Source: Aliidiomarina soli (GTDB lineage Bacteria; Pseudomonadota; Gammaproteobacteria; Enterobacterales; Alteromonadaceae). Taken from it: DNA of 64,000 bases. A model generated the notes under the pieces. The model was not told where the DNA came from and ran no database searches. It saw nothing but the letters and a program-made list of their open reading frames with translations. Positions within the stretch are counted from its first letter, which is position 1, and each line of letters starts with the position of its first letter. Of the stretch, positions 48,469-57,955 are shown in pieces. Made by a program: the position numbers and the translations under genes. Location of the stretch: NCBI RefSeq assembly GCF_003986975.1, contig NZ_PIPO01000001.1, forward strand, positions 62,001-126,000, given 5' to 3'.

Positions 48469-49800
48469 ATGGGGAAGTATTTTGGTACAGACGGGATCCG
48501 CGGCCGGGTCGGTAGCGAGCTGGTGGCACCGGATTTTGTCCTCAAATTAGGCTGGGCTGCCGGTAAGGTGCTGGCCGCCGAAGGGAACACCAAGGTGTTG
48601 ATTGGGAAAGACACGCGGATTTCTGGTTATATGCTGGAGTCTGCGTTAGAAGCCGGTCTTGCAGCAGCAGGCGTCGATGTCGAGCTGTTAGGACCTATGC
48701 CAACGCCTGCAGTCGCGTATTTGACCCGTACATTTCGCGCCTCGGCGGGGATTGTGATCAGCGCTTCACACAATCCATATTACGACAACGGCATTAAATT
48801 TTTCTCCGATACCGGGCATAAGCTTTCCGACCAACTGGAAGCATCGATTGAGGCCATGATTGACCAGCCGATGGCCTGTGTCGACTCAGAACAGCTGGGC
48901 CGCGCGTCGCGTATTACCGATGCCCCGGGTCGCTATATTGAATTTTGTAAGAGCGTCTGTCCGGGTGATATTTCATTTACCGGGATCAAAATGGTGGTCG
49001 ACTGCGCACATGGAGCGACCTATCACATTGCTGGCAATGTATTTCGTGAGCTAGGCGCTGAAGTAATTGAAATTGGGGCCAAGCCGGACGGGCTGAATAT
49101 TAACCAGGACTGCGGTGCAACCAACTTAAAGGCACTTAGCGAAGCCGTTGTAAGCCACAAAGCACAGCTTGGTGTAGCGCTCGATGGGGATGGTGACCGG
49201 ATTATGATGATTGACGCTCAGGGGCGAACCATCGACGGTGACGAGATTGTTTTTGCATTGGCGCGCGAAGCCATGCTGGCGGGCCACCTGGATGGCGGCG
49301 TGGTCGGCACGCTGATGAGCAATATGGGGCTGGAGCTGGCGCTGAAAGACCTGGGTATTCCTTTTGTCCGGGCCAAAGTTGGCGACCGCCATGTGATGGA
49401 AGCTTTGCGTGAAAATGGCTGGAGCATCGGCGGCGAGAATTCTGGCCACGTGATTAATTTACAGTACCACAGCACCGGCGATGGCATTATTGCCGGTGTG
49501 CAAATGCTCACCGCGATGGTACGCAAGAATTGCCAGCTGCGTGATTTACTTGAAGGCATGCACAAACTGCCGCAGCAGTTGGTGAACGTGAAGTACAGCG
49601 GCGACCAGGATCCATTGCAGGCTGATAATGTGAAATCTGCGGTGGAGGAAGTCGAGCAGGCATTAGCTGGTCAGGGACGGGTTTTATTGCGTAAATCCGG
49701 CACCGAGCCACTGATCCGGGTCATGGTCGAAGGCAACAATGAAAAAGCCGTTCGTGCCTTTGCCCAACAGATCGCTTCAGAAGTCAGTGCAGCGAGCTAA
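48469..49800 (+). CDS. glmM: Phosphoglucosamine mutase
   Basis: Protein of 443 residues converting glucosamine-6-phosphate to glucosamine-1-phosphate for UDP-GlcNAc, peptidoglycan and LPS synthesis. The phospho-serine is Ser100 in [12 protein letters not shown], the metal-binding loop is DGDGDR (~240-245), the sugar-binding loop GGENSGH (~323), and the phosphate-binding loop [12 protein letters not shown] (~405-416). GGGGAG within the folP end precedes the start, consistent with translational coupling. Confidence 0.97.
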   Translation: MGKYFGTDGIRGRVGSELVAPDFVLKLGWAAGKVLAAEGNTKVLIGKDTRISGYMLESALEAGLAAAGVDVELLGPMPTPAVAYLTRTFRASAGIVISASHNPYYDNGIKFFSDTGHKLSDQLEASIEAMIDQPMACVDSEQLGRASRITDAPGRYIEFCKSVCPGDISFTGIKMVVDCAHGATYHIAGNVFRELGAEVIEIGAKPDGLNINQDCGATNLKALSEAVVSHKAQLGVALDGDGDRIMMIDAQGRTIDGDEIVFALAREAMLAGHLDGGVVGTLMSNMGLELALKDLGIPFVRAKVGDRHVMEALRENGWSIGGENSGHVINLQYHSTGDGIIAGVQMLTAMVRKNCQLRDLLEGMHKLPQQLVNVKYSGDQDPLQADNVKSAVEEVEQALAGQGRVLLRKSGTEPLIRVMVEGNNEKAVRAFAQQIASEVSAAS

Positions 49801-49844
49801 GTAGTTAATCGCAAAGTAGTTAACTATTTACTTGCCGGGTGATT

Positions 49845-49871
49845 AAAGCGTGTCCAAAGACACGCTTTTTT
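49845..49871 (+). terminator. Rho-independent terminator after glmM
   Basis: Stem AAAGCGTGTC/GACACGCTTT (49845-49854 with 49859-49868), CAAA loop, T-run. Confidence 0.93.
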
Positions 49872-49944
49872 TAAGCGCGGTGCTTGTAACTTCTGGTGAG
49901 GTTAGGTACTATCAGCGCCGCTTTGAACAAGGGATGCGAAAATC

Positions 49945-50682
49945 ATGCGACAGTCGTTAGTGATTGCAAACTGGAAGTTAAACGGCAACCTTAAGCTGGT
50001 CGATGACATGGTCTCGGCGCTTGCTTCGGCTCGCTGTTCAGCCGATGTGGTTATTTGCCCTCCAGCACCGTATCTGGCAGCCCTTGAAACAGCCACGCAG
50101 CGCCTCAATATTGAAGTTGGCGGACAAAACTGCAGTGTTTATAGCAACGGGGCGTATACCGGTGAAATCGCAGCTGAGATGCTGGCTGAAGTCGGTTGTA
50201 AATATGTCCTGCTAGGTCACTCAGAGCGTCGTGCTTTATTTGCTGAAGACGACACGCTGATAGCAAAAAAGGTTCAACTCGCTCAGCAGGCCGGTCTTAC
50301 CGCTGTGTTGTGTGTCGGGGAAACTTTGCAGCAGCGTGAAGCGGGAAAGACGCTGGATGTGGTAAAAGCGCAGTTGAGTGCAGTACTCAACGATGTTGAT
50401 TTTAATCGCCTGGTGGTGGCATACGAACCTGTATGGGCCATCGGCACTGGTGAAACAGCAACGCCTGAGCAAGCTCAGGAGGTCCATGCAGCCATTCGCC
50501 AGTATGTGGCAACCTTTAATACCGATGCGGCAAGCAAATTAGCCTTGCTGTACGGTGGTAGTGTTAAGCCTGAGAACGCCGAGATCCTGTTTGCACAGGA
50601 TGATATTGATGGCGGCCTTATCGGTGGTGCCAGTCTGAATACAGACCAGTTCCTCGCTATTTGTAGCGCAGTGAAAGGATAA
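49945..50682 (+). CDS. tpiA: Triosephosphate isomerase
   Basis: Glycolytic enzyme of 245 residues interconverting dihydroxyacetone phosphate and glyceraldehyde-3-phosphate. Active-site residues are Lys11 (NWKLNG), His92 (LLGHSERR) and Glu161 (VAYEPVWAIGTG); the flexible loop-6 follows the Glu, and the phosphate loops are LYGGSVKPENA and DGGLIGGASL. It stands eight bases before secG, an arrangement seen in many gammaproteobacteria. Confidence 0.97.
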   Translation: MRQSLVIANWKLNGNLKLVDDMVSALASARCSADVVICPPAPYLAALETATQRLNIEVGGQNCSVYSNGAYTGEIAAEMLAEVGCKYVLLGHSERRALFAEDDTLIAKKVQLAQQAGLTAVLCVGETLQQREAGKTLDVVKAQLSAVLNDVDFNRLVVAYEPVWAIGTGETATPEQAQEVHAAIRQYVATFNTDAASKLALLYGGSVKPENAEILFAQDDIDGGLIGGASLNTDQFLAICSAVKG

Positions 50683-50690
50683 CGAGACTT

Positions 50691-50981
50691 ATGTACGAGA
50701 TTTTTTTAGTATTGTATTTACTTTGTGCTATCGCGTTGATCGCTTTAATTCTGATGCAACGTGGTAAAGGCGCTGACATGGGGGCGTCCTTTGGCTCTGG
50801 TGGGTCGAACACCGTATTCGGTTCTGCTGGTTCGGGCAATTTTTTAACCCGCACTACAACTATTCTGGCAGTGGCTTTCTTCCTGCTTAGCCTGATCCTT
50901 GGCAACCTGGCTTCCGGAACGGGCCCAGTAGAAGAAGACTGGAACGATTTAAGTGTTCCAACATTGCCGGATGACATGTAA
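50691..50981 (+). CDS. secG: Preprotein translocase subunit SecG
   Basis: A 96-residue inner-membrane protein with two transmembrane helices (~3-22 and ~53-72) joined by a Gly/Ser-rich cytoplasmic loop bearing the family signature LMQRGKGADMGASFGSG. It assists SecA cycling in the SecYEG channel. tRNA-Leu begins 14 bases after the stop, so the two are likely co-transcribed as in E. coli. Confidence 0.95.
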   Translation: MYEIFLVLYLLCAIALIALILMQRGKGADMGASFGSGGSNTVFGSAGSGNFLTRTTTILAVAFFLLSLILGNLASGTGPVEEDWNDLSVPTLPDDM

Positions 50982-50995
50982 GTAAGAAAAAATTT

Positions 50996-51082
50996 GCCGA
51001 AGTGGTGGAATTGGTAGACACGCCATCTTGAGGGGGTGGTGCTCTTCTGAGCGTACGAGTTCAAGTCTCGTCTTCGGCACCA
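50996..51082 (+). tRNA. tRNA-Leu (anticodon GAG)
   Basis: An 87-base class II tRNA with a long variable arm (GTGCTCTTCTGAGCGTAC region). The acceptor stem GCCGAAG pairs with CTTCGGC, the anticodon loop TTGAGGG carries GAG, the T-arm has GTTCAAGTC, and CCA is encoded. The same tRNA follows secG in E. coli. Confidence 0.96.
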
Positions 51083-51101
51083 AATCAAATACCCTATGGT
51101 A

Positions 51102-51129
51102 TTGAAGAAATATGCCATTTTAGTATAAT
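51102..51129 (+). promoter_or_regulatory. Promoter of the tRNA-fMet/rimP operon
   Basis: TTGAAG (51102-51107), a 16-base spacer and a perfect TATAAT (51124-51129), 14 bases before the tRNA-fMet 5' end. Confidence 0.78.
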
Positions 51130-51143
51130 GGTAAGTAATCGGA

Positions 51144-51220
<77 letters not shown>

Positions 51221-51246
51221 ATTTACAGGGTCCCAGTTTGGTATGA

Positions 51247-51274
51247 AGCCCCGACAGAGCAAGCGGGGCTTTTT
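51247..51274 (+). terminator. Terminator after tRNA-fMet
   Basis: Stem AGCCCCG/CGGGGCT (51247-51253 with 51264-51270), ten-base loop, TTTTT. Some readthrough into rimP is expected because no other promoter is obvious there. Confidence 0.85.
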
Positions 51275-51317
51275 GCTATCTGCCCTGTGATGAAGAATAT
51301 TATCGTCACCAAAAACT

Positions 51318-51337
51318 GGGCTTTAGGCCCTTTTTTT
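51318..51337 (+). terminator. Second hairpin with T7 tract just before rimP
   Basis: GGGC-TTTAG-GCCC followed by seven T, ending six bases before the rimP ribosome site GGAGG. The short stem suggests partial termination; two terminators between metY and rimP are also known in E. coli. Confidence 0.6.
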
Positions 51338-51353
51338 ATTTCTGGAGGACGCC

Positions 51354-51812
51354 TTGGCGACCATTACTGAACGTTTGACTAACATGTTGGCACCGGCGGT
51401 TGAAGCGCTGGACTACGAGTTGGTTGGTATTGAATTTATCCGTGCAGGCAAGCATTCCACTTTGCGCGTGTATATAGACCATCCGCAAGGTATTTCGGTG
51501 GATGACTGCGCGCATGTTAGCCGTCAGGCGAGTGCCGTACTGGATGTAGAAGACCCGATTAATGTTGAATATAACCTGGAAGTGTCATCACCAGGTATGG
51601 ACCGGCCATTGTTCACTGCCGCTCATTATGAGCAGTTTCAAGGTGAGATGGCCCAGGTGGTACTGAGTGTTCCAGTGGCAGGAAAACGTAAATTTACTGG
51701 CGTAATACGAACGGTAGTGGATAACACGGTGACTTTTGGTGTGGGTGAGGAAACCCTGGACGTAGAAGTTGCTACCATTAAGAAAGCAAATCTAGTCCCG
51801 AATTTTGATTAA
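51354..51812 (+). CDS. rimP: Ribosome maturation factor RimP
   Basis: A 152-residue protein for 30S subunit assembly. The start is TTG (51354) behind TGGAGG. The N-terminal alpha/beta domain includes ALDYELVGIEF and LRVYIDH; the NVEYNLEVSSPGMDRPLF signature (~68-85) is the family hallmark, and a C-terminal SH3-like domain follows. It is the first protein gene of the operon with nusA, infB, rbfA and truB. Confidence 0.95.
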   Translation: MATITERLTNMLAPAVEALDYELVGIEFIRAGKHSTLRVYIDHPQGISVDDCAHVSRQASAVLDVEDPINVEYNLEVSSPGMDRPLFTAAHYEQFQGEMAQVVLSVPVAGKRKFTGVIRTVVDNTVTFGVGEETLDVEVATIKKANLVPNFD

Positions 51813-51836
51813 GGATTTCGTTGGCGAGGCACGAAC

Positions 51837-53342
51837 ATGAATAAAGAAATTTTAATGGTCGCAGAGGCGGTGTCGAATGAGAAGGCCGTTCCTCGAGACA
51901 AAATCTTCGAAGCACTGGAATCAGCGCTTGCGACAGCAACAAAGAAAAAATATGACGGTGAAATTGAAGTTCGCGTAAACATCGATCGTCAAACGGGTGA
52001 TTTTGATACCTTTCGTCGCTGGAAAATAGTCCCTGACGACGCGCAGATGGAAAATCCATATGCTGAGATCAGCTTATCGGCTGCTCAGTACGATGAACCA
52101 GAGCTGCAGTTAGGTGACTACGTCGAAGAGCAGGTTGAGTCGATTAAATTTGACCGCATCACAACCCAAACGGCGAAGCAGGTTATCGTACAGAAAGTGC
52201 GTGAAGCTGAACGGGCCATGGTGGTTGAAGAATATGAAGACCAGGTCGGCGAACTGATCAGCGGTATCGTCAAGAAAACCACCCGTGATAATATTATTCT
52301 GGATCTGGGTAACAATGCCGAGGCGGTTATTTTCCGTGAGGAAATGCTGCCACGGGAAATGGTACGACCCGGTGATCGGGTGCGTGGTTTGTTGTACGCA
52401 GTACGTCCTGAATCGCGTGGTGCGCAGTTATTTGTCAGCCGTACTAACCCGAACTTTCTAATCGAGCTGTTCCGCATTGAAGTGCCGGAAATTGGCGAAG
52501 AAATGATTGAGATCAAGGGCGCAGCTCGTGATCCAGGGCTGCGTGCTAAAATTGCGGTGAAAAGTAATGATCGCCGGATTGACCCGGTTGGAGCCTGCGT
52601 TGGTATGCGCGGTGCCCGTGTTCAGGCAGTCTCCGGAGAGCTGGGTGGCGAGCGGGTGGATATCGTCCTGTGGGACGAAAACCCGGCGCAGTTCGTGATC
52701 AATGCAATGTCCCCGGCGGAAGTGGCTTCTATCGTAATGGACGAAGAAACCAAAACCATGGAAATTGCAGTTGAAGCAGACAATCTCGCGCAAGCGATTG
52801 GTCGTAATGGTCAGAATATTCGTTTAGCCAGTCAGTTAACTGGCTGGGAACTGAATGTGATGACTGTTGAAGATTTCAACGTGCGCAATGAAGAAGAGTC
52901 ATCACGATTAACCCAGCTGTTTACCGCGGGCCTCGACATTGATGAGGACTTTGCAGGGGTGTTGATTGACGAAGGGTTCTCTTCGTTGGAAGAAGTTGCC
53001 TATGTGCCAGTCGCTGAGTTACTGGCGATTGACGGCATGGACGAGGACACAGTTGAAGAACTGCGTACTCGAGCAAAAGATTATCTGACAACCAAAGCGT
53101 TGGCGACTGAAGAGTCGCTGGAAGGTGCTGAGCCTGAGCAAGCATTGCTTGATTTAGACGGCATGGACAAGCACCTGGCCTTTGAACTGGCAGCAATCGG
53201 AGTGAAAACTCTGGAAGATCTGGCAGAGCAAGGGATTGACGACTTGTCAGAGATAGAATCTTTAGGCGCTGAGAAGGCAGGCGAGCTGATTATGAAAGCT
53301 CGTAACATCTGCTGGTTCAGCGACGATGAAAATAGTCAGTGA
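51837..53342 (+). CDS. nusA: Transcription termination/antitermination factor NusA
   Basis: Protein of 501 residues. An N-terminal RNA polymerase-binding domain (~1-125), an S1 domain (~135-200, [18 protein letters not shown]), two KH domains (~205-345, with [14 protein letters not shown] and [15 protein letters not shown]) and two C-terminal acidic AR repeats (~365-425 and ~440-495). It controls pausing, termination and antitermination. The two AR repeats, needed for alpha-subunit and lambda N contacts in E. coli, are typical of gammaproteobacteria. Confidence 0.97.
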   Translation: MNKEILMVAEAVSNEKAVPRDKIFEALESALATATKKKYDGEIEVRVNIDRQTGDFDTFRRWKIVPDDAQMENPYAEISLSAAQYDEPELQLGDYVEEQVESIKFDRITTQTAKQVIVQKVREAERAMVVEEYEDQVGELISGIVKKTTRDNIILDLGNNAEAVIFREEMLPREMVRPGDRVRGLLYAVRPESRGAQLFVSRTNPNFLIELFRIEVPEIGEEMIEIKGAARDPGLRAKIAVKSNDRRIDPVGACVGMRGARVQAVSGELGGERVDIVLWDENPAQFVINAMSPAEVASIVMDEETKTMEIAVEADNLAQAIGRNGQNIRLASQLTGWELNVMTVEDFNVRNEEESSRLTQLFTAGLDIDEDFAGVLIDEGFSSLEEVAYVPVAELLAIDGMDEDTVEELRTRAKDYLTTKALATEESLEGAEPEQALLDLDGMDKHLAFELAAIGVKTLEDLAEQGIDDLSEIESLGAEKAGELIMKARNICWFSDDENSQ

Positions 53343-53354
53343 GGTGGGAAATAA

Positions 53355-56036
53355 ATGGCAGAAGTTAAAGTAGAAAAGCTCGCCAGCGATATTGGGACCT
53401 CCGTTGAACGGTTGTTAACGCAGTTTACTGAAGCCGGTATGAGCAAGAAAGCCGATGACAGTGTGACTGAAGATGAGAAGCAAAAGCTGCTTGCACACCT
53501 GAATAAGCAACATGGCGGAGCGGGTTCATCAGAGCCAGCACGGATGACGTTAAAACGTAAAACAAAGAGTACGTTAAGTGTTCCAGGTGGCGGTGGTAAG
53601 TCGAAAGCTGTGCAGGTGGAAGTACGCAAAAAGCGCACCTATGTAAAACGTCCGTCGGCGGAAGAGCTGGCTCGCGAAGAAGAAGAGCGTCTGGCTGCTG
53701 AACGTGAAGCGGAAGAGAAAGCACGTCTGGAAGCAGAAGCAGTGGCTAAGACCAAAGCCGAAGCAGAGCGCAAAGCGGCGGAAGAAAAAGCCAAAGCAGA
53801 CGAGAAGCGTAAAGCAGAAAAACTACGCAAAGAGAAACAGCGTGAAGAAGCTGAGAAAGCTGCTCGTGCGGCGATGACGCCAGAAGAGCTGAAAAAAGCA
53901 GACGAAGCGAAAGCCGAGGAAGAAAAACTGCGTAAAGCTCAGGAAGAAGAAGCCAAGAAAAAAGCTGAAGCAGAAGCGATTAAGCAAGCTGAAGAAGCAC
54001 GTCGCCTGGCTGAAGAAAACGAATCACGCTGGCAGGAAGAAGAAGCCAAACGCAAGCAAGCGGAACAGGAAGATGTTCACTTCACCACCTCTGAGACTGC
54101 GAAACAGGCAGAAGACCAGCAGGATACTGAAGAAGAGCGTCGCGCGCGCCGGGCGAAGAAAAAACGTAGCCGCAAAGACGAAGAGCGGGCGGAAGCTCCA
54201 CGTCGTGAACGTCGCCGTAAAGGTGGCAAAATGCGCGCCCCGTCTACTATGCAGCATGGCTTCCAAAAGCCAGCATCGCCAGTTGAACGCGATGTGCGTA
54301 TTACAGAAACCATCACCGTTGCTGAACTGGCAAACCGCATGGCAATTAAGGCCGGCGAAGTTATCAAGACGATGATGAAGATGGGCGAAATGGTGACCAT
54401 CAATCAGGTTCTGGATCAGGAAACCGCCGTACTGGTGGTGGAAGAGCTGGGTCACAAAGCGGTATTGGTTAACGACAACGCGCTTGAACAATCGGTACTG
54501 GATGATCGCCAGGAAGCGGGCGAGATGAAGCCTCGTGCGCCGGTAGTGACTGTAATGGGCCACGTTGACCATGGTAAAACATCGCTGCTTGATTACATTC
54601 GTAAAGCCAAAGTAGCCGCCGGTGAAGCGGGTGGTATTACCCAGCATATCGGTGCCTACCACGTCGACACCGGTCATGGCATGATCACCTTCCTTGATAC
54701 CCCGGGTCACGCGGCCTTTACCTCAATGCGTGCACGCGGAGCCGGAGCCACCGATGTGGTTATTCTGGTAGTGGCGGCCGATGACGGTGTGATGCCACAA
54801 ACCATTGAAGGTATTCAGCATGCGAGAGCCGCTGGCGTACCACTGGTGGTTGCGGTGAATAAAATGGATAAGCCAGAAGCGGATCCGGATCGGGTTAAGT
54901 CCGAACTTTCTCAGCATAATGTTTTGTCTGAAGAATGGGGCGGCGACGTTCAGTTCGTACATGTTTCGGCGAAAGAAGGCCTGGGTATTGACGAACTGCT
55001 TGAAGCTATCCTGCTACAGTCTGAACTGCTTGACCTTAAAGCAGACGACTCAGGCATGGCGCAGGGTGTGGTGATTGAATCGCGTCTGGATAAAGGACGT
55101 GGCCCGGTTGCCTCAATTCTGGTTCAGAGCGGTACCTTGCATAAAGGTGACATCGTCCTATGTGGCCTGGAATACGGCCGTGTTCGTGCGATGCGTGATG
55201 AAATTGGTAAAGATGTCGATACTGCCGGCCCTTCGATTCCAGTTGAAATTCTGGGTCTTTCAGGTGTGCCGCAAGCTGGTGACGAAGTAACGGTCGTCCG
55301 TGACGAGAAGAAAGCACGCGAAGTGTCGAACTATCGTCAGGGTAAATACCGTGATGTGAAGTTGGCGCGTCAACAGAAAGCCAAGCTGGAGAATATGTTC
55401 AGCAACATGGCGGAAGGCGAAGTGTCTGAGCTGAATATTGTTCTTAAAGCTGATGTTCAGGGTTCACTGGAAGCTATTTCAGAGTCGTTGCAGAAGCTGT
55501 CGACCGACGAAGTTAAGGTCAATATTATCGGCAATGGTGTAGGTGGTATTACCGAAACTGATATTACTTTGGCTGGTGCTTCGAATGCGATTGTGATTGG
55601 TTTTAATGTGCGTGCAGACGCTACAGCGAAACGTGCAGTTGAGCGTGAGCAGGTGGATCTGCGTTACTACAGCATCATTTACGACGTAATTGACGAAATC
55701 AGACAAGCGATGACCGGCATGCTGGCTCCTGAGTTCAGACAGGAAATCATCGGCCTGGCGGAAGTACGTGATGTATTTAAGTCACCAAAACTGGGCGCGA
55801 TTGCCGGTTGTATGGTAACTGAAGGTGTCATTAAGCGCTCAGCGCCTATTCGTGTACTGCGTGAGAACGTTGTTATTTACGAAGGTGAGCTGGAATCGCT
55901 GCGTCGCTTTAAAGACGATGTCCAGGAAGTCCGTAATGGGATGGAATGTGGTATCGGCGTGAAGAACTACAACGACGTTAAAGTTGGTGACCAGATTGAG
56001 GTCTTTGAAACGGTTCAGGTAGAGCGTACGCTCTAA
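53355..56036 (+). CDS. infB: Translation initiation factor IF-2
   Basis: A GTPase of 893 residues that positions fMet-tRNA on the 30S subunit and promotes subunit joining. An N-terminal IF2_N domain (~1-50) is followed by a long Lys/Glu/Ala coiled-coil region (~95-290), a second IF2_N domain (~300-350), the G domain with GHVDHGKT (402-409), DTPGHAAF and NKMDKPE, and domains II-IV ending in [12 protein letters not shown]-type sequence (here [12 protein letters not shown]). An ATG at 54231 preceded by AAAGGTGG could allow a shorter form, as E. coli makes IF2-beta; this is speculative. Confidence 0.97.
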   Translation: MAEVKVEKLASDIGTSVERLLTQFTEAGMSKKADDSVTEDEKQKLLAHLNKQHGGAGSSEPARMTLKRKTKSTLSVPGGGGKSKAVQVEVRKKRTYVKRPSAEELAREEEERLAAEREAEEKARLEAEAVAKTKAEAERKAAEEKAKADEKRKAEKLRKEKQREEAEKAARAAMTPEELKKADEAKAEEEKLRKAQEEEAKKKAEAEAIKQAEEARRLAEENESRWQEEEAKRKQAEQEDVHFTTSETAKQAEDQQDTEEERRARRAKKKRSRKDEERAEAPRRERRRKGGKMRAPSTMQHGFQKPASPVERDVRITETITVAELANRMAIKAGEVIKTMMKMGEMVTINQVLDQETAVLVVEELGHKAVLVNDNALEQSVLDDRQEAGEMKPRAPVVTVMGHVDHGKTSLLDYIRKAKVAAGEAGGITQHIGAYHVDTGHGMITFLDTPGHAAFTSMRARGAGATDVVILVVAADDGVMPQTIEGIQHARAAGVPLVVAVNKMDKPEADPDRVKSELSQHNVLSEEWGGDVQFVHVSAKEGLGIDELLEAILLQSELLDLKADDSGMAQGVVIESRLDKGRGPVASILVQSGTLHKGDIVLCGLEYGRVRAMRDEIGKDVDTAGPSIPVEILGLSGVPQAGDEVTVVRDEKKAREVSNYRQGKYRDVKLARQQKAKLENMFSNMAEGEVSELNIVLKADVQGSLEAISESLQKLSTDEVKVNIIGNGVGGITETDITLAGASNAIVIGFNVRADATAKRAVEREQVDLRYYSIIYDVIDEIRQAMTGMLAPEFRQEIIGLAEVRDVFKSPKLGAIAGCMVTEGVIKRSAPIRVLRENVVIYEGELESLRRFKDDVQEVRNGMECGIGVKNYNDVKVGDQIEVFETVQVERTL

Positions 56037-56069
56037 GCTGAGACCCCGTTTACCGACAGTATCAAGATA

Positions 56070-56094
56070 ACATGGGGGCCTCGTGCCCCCATGT
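56070..56094 (+). other. Perfect hairpin between infB and rbfA
   Basis: A 10-bp stem ACATGGGGGC/GCCCCCATGT (56070-56079 with 56085-56094) with a five-base CTCGT loop. No T-run follows, so it is not a standard terminator; it may be an mRNA stability or processing element. Confidence 0.75.
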
Positions 56095-56116
56095 GTGTAT
56101 CTAACAGGAGCCGAAA

Positions 56117-56512
56117 ATGCCCAAAGAATTTAGTCGTACGGACCGCTTTTCACAGCAGTTGCAGCGTGAAGTTGCGCAGATCCTGCAACGCGAAATAAAG
56201 GATCCGCGAGTTGTGATGCCGACCGTTTCAGATGTCGAGGTATCGCGTGATTTGGCCTATGCCAAGGTTTTTGTCACTTTCCTCAATGAGGATGAAGCGG
56301 GCACCAAAGAAGCACTCAAAGTGTTGAACGAAGCCACAGGCTATATTCGTTCGATTCTGGGTAAGCGTCTGAAAGCACGTATTACGCCTAATTTGCGCTT
56401 TGAATACGACCCGTCATTGAATGAGGGGATCCGCATGGCGAAGCTGGTGGGCGAAGCCACCAAACGCGATGCACAACGCAAAAAAGATGCTGGCGATACG
56501 GAAGGCGAGTAA
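56117..56512 (+). CDS. rbfA: Ribosome-binding factor A
   Basis: A 131-residue KH-fold protein for late 16S rRNA and 30S maturation, important in the cold. It starts MPKEFSRTDRFSQQLQREVAQIL, with VSDVEVSRDLAYAKVFVTF (~35-55) and LRFEYDPSLNEGIRM (~96-110) typical of the family. AGGAG precedes the start. Its stop codon abuts the truB GTG with no gap. Confidence 0.96.
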   Translation: MPKEFSRTDRFSQQLQREVAQILQREIKDPRVVMPTVSDVEVSRDLAYAKVFVTFLNEDEAGTKEALKVLNEATGYIRSILGKRLKARITPNLRFEYDPSLNEGIRMAKLVGEATKRDAQRKKDAGDTEGE

Positions 56513-57448
56513 GTGGCAAGACGAAGTAAAAAAGGTCGCCCGATAAATGGTGTCGTACTGGTTAATAAGCACCAGGGCGAGTCATCCAACCGGGTGCTGC
56601 AACAGGTAAAACGTTTATACAACGCGCAAAAAGCAGGCCACACTGGTGCGCTGGACCCCTTGGCGACCGGCATGTTGCCAGTCTGCCTTGGTGAAGCGAC
56701 TAAGTTCTCTCAGTTTTTGCTGGATGCGGATAAAGTCTATCAGGTCCGGGCTCAGCTGGGCGTAAGGACGGATACCAGTGATGCTGATGGGACTGTGGTG
56801 GAAACCAAGCCGGTGGACGTGTCGGACGAGCAGTTAGCGGCAGCACTGGAGCAGTTTCGCGGTGATATAGAGCAGGTCCCATCGATGTTTTCGGCATTAA
56901 AGCACCAGGGAAAGCCATTGTACGAATATGCGCGCAATGGCATTACCATTGAGCGTCCGGCGCGACCGATACAAATATTCCGGCTTGAGCTACTGCAGCG
57001 GAACGATGATTTTATTGAGCTGGATGTGCACTGCAGTAAGGGTACCTACATTCGCTCGCTGGTCGATGATCTTGGTCAGTTACTTGGTTGCGGGGCCCAC
57101 GTGCAGGCGCTTCATCGCAGTGCGGTTGCAGATTACCCGGCCGAAGCCATGTTGTCAGTGGATGAACTGGCTGAACTGGCTACGGCGAATGAAGCCGAGA
57201 CCCCTGATTATACTGCCCTGGATGCTCAGCTATTGCCATTGGACAGTCCGGTAGCACGGCTACCGGTGATACTGGCAGCACTGGAGCAGGGTAATGCGTT
57301 TTTGCATGGTCAGCCAGTGACCGCTGACGTGTATCCGGCCGGAACCGCGGTGCGGGTCGAAAATGAGCATGGCTTGTTTTTGGGAGTTGGCGAATACCGC
57401 GAAGATAAAAGGGCCTGGCCGAAGCGGGTTGTTGTATTTGATACTTGA
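56513..57448 (+). CDS. truB: tRNA pseudouridine-55 synthase TruB
   Basis: Protein of 311 residues that isomerises U55 in the T-loop of tRNAs. The start is GTG immediately after the rbfA stop. The catalytic Asp48 lies in [15 protein letters not shown], the same number as in E. coli. The TruB family region [19 protein letters not shown] and the [13 protein letters not shown] motif follow, with a C-terminal PUA-like domain (~250-311). Confidence 0.96.
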   Translation: MARRSKKGRPINGVVLVNKHQGESSNRVLQQVKRLYNAQKAGHTGALDPLATGMLPVCLGEATKFSQFLLDADKVYQVRAQLGVRTDTSDADGTVVETKPVDVSDEQLAAALEQFRGDIEQVPSMFSALKHQGKPLYEYARNGITIERPARPIQIFRLELLQRNDDFIELDVHCSKGTYIRSLVDDLGQLLGCGAHVQALHRSAVADYPAEAMLSVDELAELATANEAETPDYTALDAQLLPLDSPVARLPVILAALEQGNAFLHGQPVTADVYPAGTAVRVENEHGLFLGVGEYREDKRAWPKRVVVFDT

Positions 57449-57535
57449 ATAGGGCTTGGCGGATGCGTATAATCCGCGAAGATTTTAATCCCCGGCTGAA
57501 TTAGTGATCGGTTGGGCTAATTTTTGGAGATAACT

Positions 57536-57805
57536 ATGTCACTAAGTGCAGAAGTAAAAGCTCAGATCGTTAAAGATTATGGCCGTGTTGAAAATGATAC
57601 AGGTTCACCTGAAGTGCAGGTAGCCTTGCTTACCGCTCAAATCAACCATCTACAAGGTCACTTTAAAGAGCACATCCATGACCACCATTCACGTCGTGGT
57701 TTGTTGCGTATGGTTAGCCAGCGTCGTAAATTGCTGGACTACCTGAAAGGCAAGAGCAACGAGCGTTATGCAGACCTGATCAAGCGTCTGGAACTGCGTC
57801 GTTAA
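57536..57805 (+). CDS. rpsO: 30S ribosomal protein S15
   Basis: An 89-residue ribosomal protein. The start is the ATG at 57536, after TTGGAG; a TTG at 57524 lies in the ribosome-binding region and is rejected. The full S15 pattern is present: [39 protein letters not shown] and RRKLLDYLK. It binds the central domain of 16S rRNA. The rpsO-pnp arrangement is conserved, with a terminator between them that probably lets both rpsO readthrough and a pnp promoter contribute. Confidence 0.97.
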   Translation: MSLSAEVKAQIVKDYGRVENDTGSPEVQVALLTAQINHLQGHFKEHIHDHHSRRGLLRMVSQRRKLLDYLKGKSNERYADLIKRLELRR

Positions 57806-57816
57806 TCAGTTTGCTT

Positions 57817-57846
57817 AAAAAAAGGGGCCTTATGGCCCCTTTTTTT
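57817..57846 (+). terminator. Rho-independent terminator between rpsO and pnp
   Basis: Stem AAAGGGGCC/GGCCCCTTT (57821-57829 with 57834-57842), TTAT loop, A-run before and T-run after. A TATACT (57880-57885) further on may be the pnp -10, but its -35 is weak. Confidence 0.93.
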
Positions 57847-57955
57847 GTATTTCAGCTCTTATTTTATACGCGACTTCGTTATACTGTGTCGCGAGAAATA
57901 AGTGAAAGTAGGGCCTTGGACAAAAGGCCAACATAAAAGTAAAGGAAAAGACAAC

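Noticed and set aside
53640-54230. Repetitive-looking Lys/Glu/Ala stretch as a DNA repeat or CRISPR-like array
   Set aside because: It encodes the normal charged coiled-coil region of IF-2; units are irregular and there are no unique spacers.
54024-54710. A 228-codon minus-strand ORF across infB
   Set aside because: It is a shadow of the Lys/Glu-rich IF-2 region. The translation is Phe/His-rich without domain structure.
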